Part shown: one piece after another, positions 25,989 through 34,621 of the stretch
Numbering within the stretch: the first letter of the stretch is position 1
How the letters are laid out: every line of letters begins with the position of its first letter
Source of the DNA: CAXXOK01 sp963664595
Lineage (GTDB): Bacteria > Bacillota > Clostridia > Christensenellales > Aristaeellaceae
Length of the DNA: 64,000 bases
Direction of reading: 5' to 3'
Assembly: GCA_963664595.2 (NCBI GenBank)
Contig: CAXXOK010000007.1
Coordinates: 124,001-188,000, forward strand
Notes under the pieces: generated by a model
Told to the model about the DNA's origin: nothing
The model's database searches: none
What the model saw: only the letters and a program-made list of their open reading frames with translations
Made by a program: the position numbers and the translations under genes

Positions 25989-27017
25989 ATGAAAATCCAA
26001 TATCAGGAACTTGCCAATACCATAGAAAAAGTACTTATGCAGTATAACGTTGCGCAGCAAACCGCGCGTGAAACAGCAGAGGTGCTGGCGTATAACACCG
26101 CCGACGGCATTGCCTCCCATGGTGTAAACCGATTGCCGCGGCTTGTATCCTATCTGAAAAATGGATATATCAGCGGCAAACTGGCGCATTGTGTGCAGGC
26201 TTCCGGCACAATCGAACGGTGGGACGGCGAAATGGGCATGGGTGTATCCAACGCGCTGCTATGTACCCGCCGTGCCTGTGCGCTGGCACGGCAACAGGGT
26301 ATCGGCGTTGTCGCCCTTCGCAATACAAACCACTGGATGCGCGCCGGCTATTATGGGTGGATGGCCGCCGAGGAAGGTATGATGTCCATTTTGTGGACGA
26401 ATACCATGGCCAACATGCCGCCCTGGGGGGCTAAGGATTGCCGGATTGGCAACAATCCGCTGGTATTGGCTGTACCCAGAACTAACGGACAGCATGTTGT
26501 AACCGATTGTGCGCTTTCACAATTTTCCTATGGCAAAATTGAAGAATACCGCCTGCTGGGAAAACAACTTCCCGTTCCCGGCGGTTTTGATGAAAACGGA
26601 CAGATAACAACCGATCCTGCGGCCATTGAGAAAACATGGCAGGTGCTGCCTGCCGGATTCTGGAAGGGCAGTTGCTTATCGATGGTCTTTGATATGATCG
26701 GTACAATTCTAGCCGATGGCAATGCCGTGTGCGATATTGCGCGTAAGTATCCCGATGAATTGGGGCTGACACAGGTTTTTATGATGATCAATCCCGATTG
26801 GGCGGGCAGCGAGGGAATCGCCGATGCCGTTGCAAACAGGGTGATCGCCGATCTGGCAGAAGCAACGCCGATCACGCCCGGCCAAAGCATCCGGTATCCC
26901 GGACAGAGCGTATATGACAAACGCCGCCGGTCCATGGCCGAGGGTATTGAAGTGCTTGACAGTGTATGGGCGCAGATTGCCGCGTTGCAAAACGAAGACG
27001 GCGTAAGCCAAAAATAG
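25989..27017 (+). CDS. yiaK: 2,3-diketo-L-gulonate reductase-like dehydrogenase (Ldh_2/YiaK family)
   Basis: About 342 residues, NAD(P)H-dependent oxidoreductase of the malate/L-lactate dehydrogenase-2 fold. GIASHGVNRLPR carries the catalytic histidine, and NTNHWMRAGYYGWMAAEEG with NMPPWGAKDCRIGNNPL follows E. coli YiaK closely as I remember it. It would reduce a 2-keto sugar acid to a hydroxy acid. ATG 25989 has GGAAGGA ahead. Its usual yia/ula partners are absent here, so the real substrate may be another keto-sugar. Neighbouring phosphatase and kinase genes are on the same strand. Confidence 0.78.
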   Translation: MKIQYQELANTIEKVLMQYNVAQQTARETAEVLAYNTADGIASHGVNRLPRLVSYLKNGYISGKLAHCVQASGTIERWDGEMGMGVSNALLCTRRACALARQQGIGVVALRNTNHWMRAGYYGWMAAEEGMMSILWTNTMANMPPWGAKDCRIGNNPLVLAVPRTNGQHVVTDCALSQFSYGKIEEYRLLGKQLPVPGGFDENGQITTDPAAIEKTWQVLPAGFWKGSCLSMVFDMIGTILADGNAVCDIARKYPDELGLTQVFMMINPDWAGSEGIADAVANRVIADLAEATPITPGQSIRYPGQSVYDKRRRSMAEGIEVLDSVWAQIAALQNEDGVSQK

Positions 27018-27171
27018 CCTGTTCACCCAGTGCCGAATATTTCTTCTGATTTTCTGTGTATATAACCATAATACCCTATACATGACGGACCGTTTTCAGC
27101 TTGCTATGGGATCGGTACGGAATACCATGGCAGCCTGATCAACAAATCCTGTGAGGAGGATAAACTGAAAT

Positions 27172-28095
27172 ATGAAATCTGATACGATATGGATACCCCC
27201 AAACTTGCCGGACACCATTCCCCAGGGCGATATGCCGGGCGACAGGATTCAGATTGGCGAAGCGCATACCGCAAAGGCGAATGTGATCTTTCCGCAGCTG
27301 AATAAACTGCTGGTTTCCATTCGCAACGGCAATCCCTATCAACGCGCGGTCGTTGCGGTATGCGGGGGGTCTGGTGTCGGGAAGTCGGAAACCGCTTCCT
27401 TGCTTACATATTACTTCCGGCAAGCCGGTATCGGCAGCTATACCCTTTCAGGCGATAATTATCCATACCGTATCCCCAGATATAATGATGCGGAGAGGCT
27501 GAATATTTTCAGACGCTCCGGTATACGAGCTCTTGTGCAAAATGGCCTGTATACACAGGCGCGAGGGAATCTGGTGCGTGCCTTCCAGCGTGGGGACCGG
27601 GATGCCGATCCTGCGCTGGTTGATGAAAATGAATGGATGTCGGTCTATCAGCGTGAGGGGCGTGCCGCCCTGGCGGATTATCTGGGCTCACCCGCCGAGA
27701 TTGATTTCAACGAGTTGAACGCCATCATTTCGCAGTTTAAAAACGGCGCGAAATCCATCTTCCTGAAACGCATGGGCCGGGAGGAAACCGAGCTGTGGTA
27801 CGAGGAAGTGGATTTCTCGGATGTGAACGTTATGGTAATCGAATGGACACACGCAAACAGTGATCATCTGCTTGGCGTGGATGTTCCCGTATTGCTTAAC
27901 AGCACACCCGCCGAAACGCTTGCGCACAGAAAGGCACGTCACCGCGACGGCAGTACGGACAGCCCCTTTACCTCGATGGTGCTGACGCTTGAGCAGCAGC
28001 AGCTGAAAGCACAGGCTATTAAGGCGAAGCTGATTGTTTCCAGATCGGGCAAGCTGCTAAGCTATCCCGAATACTGCCAAATGATGGAGGCGTAG
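27172..28095 (+). CDS. P-loop kinase (uridine-kinase / APS-kinase-like)
   Basis: A 307-residue soluble protein. Walker A is GGSGVGKSE at residues 65-73, preceded by AVVAVC. LSGDNYPYRIPRYNDAERL supplies acidic residues in the position where uridine kinases bind substrate and magnesium. VMVIEWTHAN and HRKARHRDGST near 235-265 look like the lid and adenine regions. It may phosphorylate a sugar or nucleoside. The gene ends two bases before the GH13_18 gene, whose ribosome site lies within its 3' end, so the two proteins are made together. Confidence 0.72.
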   Translation: MKSDTIWIPPNLPDTIPQGDMPGDRIQIGEAHTAKANVIFPQLNKLLVSIRNGNPYQRAVVAVCGGSGVGKSETASLLTYYFRQAGIGSYTLSGDNYPYRIPRYNDAERLNIFRRSGIRALVQNGLYTQARGNLVRAFQRGDRDADPALVDENEWMSVYQREGRAALADYLGSPAEIDFNELNAIISQFKNGAKSIFLKRMGREETELWYEEVDFSDVNVMVIEWTHANSDHLLGVDVPVLLNSTPAETLAHRKARHRDGSTDSPFTSMVLTLEQQQLKAQAIKAKLIVSRSGKLLSYPEYCQMMEA

Positions 28096-28097
28096 AT

Positions 28098-29804
28098 ATG
28101 GAAACACGGAATCAGCGGATTTTATCATGCGGACCCATGCTGAACGTATATCCCGACAGCATGGGGGGAACGCTTCAGGATATCGCGCGTTTTTTTAATG
28201 CGGAAGATGTGCGGGGTGCATTTGATTCCATCTACATATTACCCAGCCTGTTCAATACGGATCTGGATCGCGGGTTTTCGGTGATCGACTATGGACTGAA
28301 TACCTTGTATGCCAGCGGCAGCGATCTGGATGCTTTGAAACAGGCAGGCATCCGGTTGACGTTGGATTTCATTCTGAATCACGCTTCCGTACTATCCCCG
28401 CAGTTTCAGGATATTCTCAAGAACGGGCAGAACTCCGCATACAGTGACTTTTTCATCGACTGGAACCGTTTTTGGGACGGGAACGGGACCATGACAGCGG
28501 ATGGGTACATCCAGCCGGATGAAGATATGATCAAACAGATGTTTTTCCGTAAGCCTGGTCTTCCGATCCTGATGGTCCGGTATCCGGATGGCCACAGTGT
28601 GCCGTACTGGAACACATTTTATCAGGAAGTGCGTTATCCCCGGCTGGATACGCCGGACGTTATACAGGCAACCGGGCTGCAATACGCGTCCGCGGTTATG
28701 CTGGCCGATATCGTAAACGTCGCGCTTGATGCCGGGCAGAAGCCGGATCAGATCAATTTCGAGCGTTTTGCCGATGCCCGTACCGCGGTGATTGATCAAT
28801 TGGAATCCAAACGCAAGTATCTGGGGCAGCTGGATCTGAATATTCAATCGCCGGAAGTTTGGAAATTTTACGCGGAAACGCTGGAAACGCTGGCCGGATA
28901 CGGTGCGGAGATCGTACGTCTGGATGCGTTCGCCTATGCGCCGAAAACCCCGGGCAAACGGAATTTTCTGAATGTGCCTGAAACCTGGGAGCTTCTCGAA
29001 AAAATCAATACGCTTGCATCGCCCAACCGGCTGACGTTGCTGCCGGAGATCCATGCAAGCTATGCGGAAAAGACCTACAAAACCTTATCCGAGCAAGGGT
29101 ACCTTTGCTATGATTTCTTCCTTCCCGGATTAATTCTGGATGCGCTGGAGCAGCAGGACGGCGAGTACCTTGCCGCCTGGGCAAGGGAACAGACAGAGCA
29201 TAACATCCAAACGGTGAATATGCTGGGCTGCCATGACGGGATTCCCTTGCTGGACCTGAAAGGATTGCTGCCGGAAGAACGGATCGAAAAGCTGATAGCA
29301 ACCGTTGTTGCGCGCGGAGGAATGGTCAAAGACCTGCACGGCCAAAAGAATATCTACTATCAGGTAAACGCAACCTATTTCAGTGCGCTGGGAGAAGACG
29401 AACGCAAGCTGCTCCTGGCCCGCGCCCTGCAGATATTTATGCCGGGCAAACCGCAAATCTGGTATCTGGACCTATTTGCGGGGAAAAACGATACAAACGC
29501 CGTGCATCAAGGCGGCTCCGCCGGACATAAGGAAATCAACCGGACCAATCTCACAACTGGGCAGGTGGAGGAGAGCTTATCCCGGCAGATTGTCCGCGAT
29601 CAATTAGCCTTGCTGCGTTTTCGTAACACTTGTCCGGCGTTCGGCTTTGATGCAGCCCTGACAATCGAGCAGCCGGCCCGTCATCTGCTGCACCTGAAAT
29701 GGAAAAAGCAAAACAGCGAGGCTGCCCTATTTGTTGATTTGCAAGAGGTTTCATTCCGGATCGAAACCACATCGTCTGATAAGCCCCTGCTGTTTGAAGG
29801 ATAA
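28098..29804 (+). CDS. GH13 subfamily 18 glycoside phosphorylase-like enzyme (sucrose phosphorylase family)
   Basis: A 568-residue (beta/alpha)8 enzyme. Catalytic set: nucleophile D276 in VRLDAFAY, acid/base E317 in LLPEIH, transition-state aspartate D380 in LGCHDGI, with DYGLN at 64-68 and FILNH at 91-95. GH13_18 enzymes phosphorolyse sucrose, glucosylglycerate or related glucosides to glucose-1-phosphate. Specificity is unknown. The protein is longer than classical sucrose phosphorylase (about 490), with extra residues around 130-170. Tight coupling to a kinase is unusual and hints at a phosphorylated acceptor. A strong terminator lies about 160 bases downstream. Confidence 0.82.
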   Translation: METRNQRILSCGPMLNVYPDSMGGTLQDIARFFNAEDVRGAFDSIYILPSLFNTDLDRGFSVIDYGLNTLYASGSDLDALKQAGIRLTLDFILNHASVLSPQFQDILKNGQNSAYSDFFIDWNRFWDGNGTMTADGYIQPDEDMIKQMFFRKPGLPILMVRYPDGHSVPYWNTFYQEVRYPRLDTPDVIQATGLQYASAVMLADIVNVALDAGQKPDQINFERFADARTAVIDQLESKRKYLGQLDLNIQSPEVWKFYAETLETLAGYGAEIVRLDAFAYAPKTPGKRNFLNVPETWELLEKINTLASPNRLTLLPEIHASYAEKTYKTLSEQGYLCYDFFLPGLILDALEQQDGEYLAAWAREQTEHNIQTVNMLGCHDGIPLLDLKGLLPEERIEKLIATVVARGGMVKDLHGQKNIYYQVNATYFSALGEDERKLLLARALQIFMPGKPQIWYLDLFAGKNDTNAVHQGGSAGHKEINRTNLTTGQVEESLSRQIVRDQLALLRFRNTCPAFGFDAALTIEQPARHLLHLKWKKQNSEAALFVDLQEVSFRIETTSSDKPLLFEG

Positions 29805-29964
29805 TCGCATCGTGGCAATCCGATCGTCATATCAGTCTCAGATAACTGTTTACAGCCTGTCAGGGATCAGTATCGTTTCCATTTTCCATCGGTGAAGGGC
29901 AAAGAGGAACCAACCCCTTTCCCAAGAAATTCATCGACAGTGATTTCAATGTTTATACAGGCGT

Positions 29965-30003
29965 AGAAAGACCGCTGACTTTACCATCGTCAGCGGTCTT
30001 TCT
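29965..30003. terminator. Bidirectional rho-independent terminator
   Basis: AGAAAGACCGCTGAC (29965-29979) pairs with its complement at 29989-30003; loop of nine bases, A/T-rich outer ends on both sides. It separates the plus-strand locus ending at 29804 from the minus-strand binding-protein gene ending at 30149. The rest of 29805-30148 shows no gene. Confidence 0.85.
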
Positions 30004-30148
30004 GCCGCCATATCATATGGCGGCATCAAAGTTGTGTTTCGTATGTCCAATGGATGATCAGGCTTTAAGAAAAACCGTGAGCAGGTGCCGTTTTCGAATG
30101 ATCCGCACCTATGCCTGCAACAGCAGCATCACATCCCTGTATGCTTTG

Positions 30149-31687
30149 TTATTCTCCCACAAAGCTGTGGTACTGTTGCGTCCAGATAGCGCTGCGAATC
30201 TGCCCGTCGGTCTCCCAGGCGAGCGCCACGGCATTGCTCCAATCGTCCTGGGTAAATTCGCCGGTCATCACTTTCTGGAGAGCTTCCTTCATCAGGTCGG
30301 AGGCATCGTTGGTCAGGAATTCAGCTTCGGTGCCGATCAGGTTATAGGGCACATAGAAGTCAAAGCGCGGTACGGCGGTAATGCCGTTGGCAATTTCCTT
30401 TCGCATTTTGTAAGCAGTCCATTGACGCCAGCTCAGATCCTCAGCATAATACGGTTCCGGATTCACGCTGTAGTCATACCACTCCAGCAGCTGGTACTCC
30501 AGCAGGTAGCCGTCGGTTGCGCCTTCGGGCTGCGTGAAGGAACGGGTGCCTTCCACCATATTCCAGTGCGTGCCTTCGATGCCGTAGGTTGCCAGCATAT
30601 AGTTTTCTTCGCTGGTATAAATCCAATCCAGCAGCTTCAGCGCCCACTTGGCGTTTTTGCTGGTGGAGGAGAGCACCAATTCCGGCATATAGGTGGGGTT
30701 GCCCGTCCATACGGTGGTATTGCCTTCCTCATCCAGAAGGTTGGGAATGGCGGACCAGTCTACCGCGCTGCCGGGGTTGTTCGTGCGCAGGGTTTCACAG
30801 CCGGGCAGGCCCAGGTTGTACCAGCCGGATACCATGCCCACGCGGTCGCTGGCGCACCAATCGTCGCACTGGTTCTTCGTCATGGTCAGGTAATCCTGAT
30901 TAATGTAGCCCTTCTGGTACCATTCGCCGGCTTTGGCGGCCATGGTATAGGCGTTGGGATGCATGTACCACGGCATAACCGTGCCATCCTCGGCCAGATA
31001 ATGATCATCGTTATCGCAGGCGCCGTTGGTGCCCAGATAATAGCCGTGCAACGGGCCGTAAAGGCTCTGATAGTACGGCACATAGGGGATTTCATCATCC
31101 GTTACGCCATTGCCGTTCATATCGGTGGTCATAACGCCTTCAAAATATGCTTCCAATTCGGCCAGAGTTGTGGGCATGTCCATGCCGAGAATCTCAAGCC
31201 AGTCGGTGCGCAGTGACGGTACGCCGCCGGAGGTGAAGCTTTCGTGGCGCGGGATGGCCCAGATGCTGCCGTTGGCATCCTTGCAGGATTGCCAGGCTTC
31301 TTCGGGGATCATCGCCATAATGTGCGGCGCGTATTGCTCCAGAAGATCGCCCCAGGGCTGAATGGAGCCGTTTTCGGCATACGCTGCCCAGCGGCCGCTG
31401 CTTGCGGTAAGGTTGAGCGTGTCAAACTCTTCCCCGGAGGCCAGCATAACATTGATTTTCTCATCCCAGTTTTCTTCGCTGACGACGACAACTTCAAAAT
31501 CAATGCCGGATAGCTCTTCCATCATGTCGTGGATGGTCTGGTTATCCGTTTTGTTTTCTCTGTTGCTGTTTGAGCGGACCACGAAGACAGCCGGTGCGGT
31601 CTGCACATCCTCATCGGCAAACACGATGGTGGGCAGGCACGTTGCCAACAGTATCAGGGTGATCAGAAGCGTGAACATTCGTTTCAT
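30149..31687 (-). CDS. ABC importer solute-binding protein (LipO/YtcQ-like)
   Basis: A 512-residue exported binding protein, last gene of an operon-like run. The signal peptide ends near VFA|DED. A cysteine at residue 17 (LATCLP) does not form a lipobox: the residue before it is threonine and the hydrophobic core continues beyond it. NGNGVTDDEIPYVPYY resembles the calcium-loop region of large family-1 binding proteins. Shine-Dalgarno AAGGAGG. Having the binding protein last, after both permeases, matches the order at 13394-9802. Confidence 0.86.
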   Translation of the reverse strand: MKRMFTLLITLILLATCLPTIVFADEDVQTAPAVFVVRSNSNRENKTDNQTIHDMMEELSGIDFEVVVVSEENWDEKINVMLASGEEFDTLNLTASSGRWAAYAENGSIQPWGDLLEQYAPHIMAMIPEEAWQSCKDANGSIWAIPRHESFTSGGVPSLRTDWLEILGMDMPTTLAELEAYFEGVMTTDMNGNGVTDDEIPYVPYYQSLYGPLHGYYLGTNGACDNDDHYLAEDGTVMPWYMHPNAYTMAAKAGEWYQKGYINQDYLTMTKNQCDDWCASDRVGMVSGWYNLGLPGCETLRTNNPGSAVDWSAIPNLLDEEGNTTVWTGNPTYMPELVLSSTSKNAKWALKLLDWIYTSEENYMLATYGIEGTHWNMVEGTRSFTQPEGATDGYLLEYQLLEWYDYSVNPEPYYAEDLSWRQWTAYKMRKEIANGITAVPRFDFYVPYNLIGTEAEFLTNDASDLMKEALQKVMTGEFTQDDWSNAVALAWETDGQIRSAIWTQQYHSFVGE

Positions 31688-31734
31688 GGATAGGTTCCTC
31701 CTTATCGTTTTTAATGCTTAAACCATCTGTGCAT

Positions 31735-32637
31735 TTACCCTTTGATTGCGCCGACCAGCAGACCTTTTACGAAGTATTTCTGCAAAAACGGGTAGACGCA
31801 AAGGATAGGTACGATCGCAACAATGATGGTAGACATTCGGATGGTATCGGCCGGGGGGATTGTGTCGGCGCTGGTGCCTACCGTGGAAATATCAATAACG
31901 TTTGCGCTGTTGATCAGCTGCCGCAGGGTATATTGCAGCGTCCACATTTCTTTCTTGTTCATGTACAGCATGGAATCAAACCAGCTGTTCCAGTGCCACA
32001 CCGCGTAGAACAGACCGATGGTTGCCAGCGCCGCGGAGGACAGCGGAAGATAAATGCGAAGGAAAATCTTGAAGTCGTTCGCGCCGTCCAGCTTGGCGGA
32101 TTCCTCCAGCGTTGCCGGGATTTCCATAAAAAAGTTTCGCAGGATAATCATGTTGTACGTGTTCACCGCGCCGGGCAGGATATAAACCCAAAAGCTGTTG
32201 ATCAGCCCCAGATCTTTGTTCAGCAGATAGGTGGGGATCAAGCCGCCGCTGAACCACATGGTAAACACGATCAGCGTGGTCAGCGCCTTGCGGGCCGGAT
32301 ACTCGCGCTTGGAAAGCGGATACGCCAGCAGGCAGGAAACCACCAGATTGACAATCGTGCCGATCAATGTGCGGGCAATCGTTGTCACATAGGAGTTGAT
32401 GATGTTGGAGCCGGAAAAGAATATGAATTTGTAGCCGCTCCAGTCAAACGCATGCGGTATCAGCCGCAGGGGATGCAGCGCCCGTTCGGCATCTGATGTA
32501 AAGGATCGCCCCAGCACAAACAGCACCGGATAAAGCATAATCAGGCACAGCAGAAAGAGCAGCGTCGCATTGACTGCGTTGAATGCCTTTTCGCCCCGGG
32601 TCAGGCACGGGCCGGTGTGTATCGCTTGTTTTATCAT
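31735..32637 (-). CDS. Carbohydrate-type ABC permease (YtcP/LplC)
   Basis: A 300-residue, six-helix permease ending KYFVKGLLVGAIKG. The EAA loop is EESAKLDGANDFKIFLRIYLP. The N-terminal part KAFNAVNATLLFLLCLIMLY is family-like. AGGAGGG lies just before ATG 32637. Partner of the next gene upstream. Confidence 0.87.
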   Translation of the reverse strand: MIKQAIHTGPCLTRGEKAFNAVNATLLFLLCLIMLYPVLFVLGRSFTSDAERALHPLRLIPHAFDWSGYKFIFFSGSNIINSYVTTIARTLIGTIVNLVVSCLLAYPLSKREYPARKALTTLIVFTMWFSGGLIPTYLLNKDLGLINSFWVYILPGAVNTYNMIILRNFFMEIPATLEESAKLDGANDFKIFLRIYLPLSSAALATIGLFYAVWHWNSWFDSMLYMNKKEMWTLQYTLRQLINSANVIDISTVGTSADTIPPADTIRMSTIIVAIVPILCVYPFLQKYFVKGLLVGAIKG

Positions 32638-32645
32638 GCTCCCTC

Positions 32646-33599
32646 CTAAAACAGTCCGTCGGCGCCAAGGCGCTTCGACATGCGGTTGGAGAACAGAATC
32701 AACGCCAGTGTAATCGCCGATTTTACAAGGCCTATCGCCGCAGTATACGAGAATTTGGCATCCTTGATCCCGGTGCGGTAGATATAGGTTTCAAACACAT
32801 CGGATACCGCATACACCGACGGCGTATACAGGTTGATAATTTGCTCAAAATTATCGTCAAACAGACGTCCGATCTGCAATATCAGCATAATGGCGATAAT
32901 ATTGCCAAGCGCCGGCAGCGTGACATGGAGAATCTGCTGTATCTTGCTGGCGCCGTCTACTGTGGCCGCCTCATACTGGCTCTGGTCTATGGAGGTGATC
33001 GCCGCAAGGTACACAATGGAACCGTATCCCATGTTCTTCCATACCTCGCTGATGATCAGCACGGGGCGGAACCATGAATTGTTGGTTAAAAAATGCACCG
33101 ATTGCCCTCCGGCCAGCTGAATCAGCTCGTTGATTACGCCATTCTCCGGAGAAAGCAGCGTATTGAGCAAGCCAGCCACCACAACCCACGATAAAAAGTA
33201 TGGCATATAGGTCACGGTTTGCACCGTGCGCTTATAGCGGCTGGAACGGACTTCGTTAATCATCAGCGCCAGTAAAATCGGCGCCGGAAAGCTGAAAATC
33301 AGGCGAAGAACACTGATGACAATCGTATTGCGGAACAGGCGGCCGCAATAGATGGAACTGAAGAATATCTGAAAGTTTTTCAGCCCGATCCAATCGGAGC
33401 TCCAGATGGTTCCCAGCCCACCGGCGGCTCCCCGGTAGTTTTTGAAGGCGATCAGTATACCGTACATGGGCACATAGCGAAAAATAAGATAAAACGCCAG
33501 CCCCGGCAGAACCATTAAGTGTAAGTACCGGAATTTCCATATACGGCTCCATAGGGTCTCTCTCGCCGACAAAGCGGTATGGATCACTCTCTTTTCCAC
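32646..33599 (-). CDS. Carbohydrate-type ABC permease (YteP/LplB)
   Basis: A 317-residue, six-helix permease with PMYGILIAFKNYRGAAG, the YteP signature, the EAA loop EAATVDGASKIQQILHVTLP and the end NRMSKRLG. The start is GTG 33599 with GGAGGGTG ahead. It follows the UROD-family gene by 46 bases. Confidence 0.87.
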   Translation of the reverse strand: MEKRVIHTALSARETLWSRIWKFRYLHLMVLPGLAFYLIFRYVPMYGILIAFKNYRGAAGGLGTIWSSDWIGLKNFQIFFSSIYCGRLFRNTIVISVLRLIFSFPAPILLALMINEVRSSRYKRTVQTVTYMPYFLSWVVVAGLLNTLLSPENGVINELIQLAGGQSVHFLTNNSWFRPVLIISEVWKNMGYGSIVYLAAITSIDQSQYEAATVDGASKIQQILHVTLPALGNIIAIMLILQIGRLFDDNFEQIINLYTPSVYAVSDVFETYIYRTGIKDAKFSYTAAIGLVKSAITLALILFSNRMSKRLGADGLF

Positions 33600-33645
33600 A
33601 GGTTCACCCTCCTTTCAGGTCGATGCGTTTTACTGGATGCAGTCC

Positions 33646-34608
33646 TTACCCAGCCATGGTTTTTACGCAGTCTACGACCCATTGAAAACGCTGCGTATCC
33701 ACTTCCCTGGGCAGGGTACAGTCGGCGCCGATCATAAAGCCGGTTTTGGGGGCCGCTGCCACAAGCGAGCGCGTGTAGGCTTCCACTTCTTCATGGGTTC
33801 CGGAAAACAGCACCCCCTGCGGACGGTTGTCAAAGCCGCCCAGCACACAGCGCCCACCGAAAAATTCCTGTCCCTCTTTCACCTGCATATCCTCAATGAA
33901 GCAGGCCCAGTTTACACATTTGGCAGGATATTCCCGCCAGTTTTCCAGCCTGTTGGGAATACCGGCCCAGCCGCAGCAGTGCAGCATGTTCATATCGCTA
34001 TAGGTATTCGCATGGCTGAGCACCTTCAAATCGCTGGGCGAAATCAGACGCATGTAATCTTCATGGCTCATGCGGTCGATCTCCGCGCCCTGCAGGCAGT
34101 AATACACGCCATCCATGCCGCCCTCGGTGAGCAGCTTTTCACACAGCAGCGCATTATCCTGCGCCACAACGTCCAGTGCATAGAGCACGGCTTCCGGGTT
34201 CTCCTTCAGGTGCTTTGTCACCAGCTCGTCCGATGTACCGAAACGCAGTGTGGAATACGGCGCAAACACGTTATACAAGACAACCATATCATCCCGCAAA
34301 CCGGCGCGTACCGCTTTGGCACGCTCCACCTGCCCGCGGATGAAATCGCTGTCGGGGCCAAGCGGTTTCATGGCAAACCAATCCTCCGGGTTCACCACCG
34401 CCTTGGCTACGGGATTGGGATAATCGAAATACCCATCGCACATCAGCTTGGCAATATCAACGTCGATATGGTTGTAATACCGCAGATGTTCATCCACGCA
34501 AGCCTGCCCCAGGCATCTGTCCTCCGGAAAGTGAAACCAGAAGCCAACCGGAGGCCTGTCCACAGGTTTGAGGTTCATTGCGTTTGTTACGCGCTGCCGT
34601 TTGTTCAT
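33646..34608 (-). CDS. Uroporphyrinogen-decarboxylase-family methyltransferase-like protein
   Basis: A 320-residue TIM-barrel protein of the UROD family. The start VDRPPVGFWFHFPED and the motif LHCCGWAG near 190 match the zinc-binding H-x-C-G of MtaA-type corrinoid/thiol methyltransferases, and a third ligand could be the cysteine in GADCTLPREVD near the end. Haem-making UROD enzymes lack this motif, so a methyl-transfer role or a zinc-thiolate reaction is more likely than decarboxylation. It sits between a cysteine-desulfidase-like gene and an ABC importer, which is unusual. No corrinoid protein gene is seen nearby. Shine-Dalgarno AAGGAG. Confidence 0.8.
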   Translation of the reverse strand: MNKRQRVTNAMNLKPVDRPPVGFWFHFPEDRCLGQACVDEHLRYYNHIDVDIAKLMCDGYFDYPNPVAKAVVNPEDWFAMKPLGPDSDFIRGQVERAKAVRAGLRDDMVVLYNVFAPYSTLRFGTSDELVTKHLKENPEAVLYALDVVAQDNALLCEKLLTEGGMDGVYYCLQGAEIDRMSHEDYMRLISPSDLKVLSHANTYSDMNMLHCCGWAGIPNRLENWREYPAKCVNWACFIEDMQVKEGQEFFGGRCVLGGFDNRPQGVLFSGTHEEVEAYTRSLVAAAPKTGFMIGADCTLPREVDTQRFQWVVDCVKTMAG

Positions 34609-34621
34609 GCCAATTTTCTCC

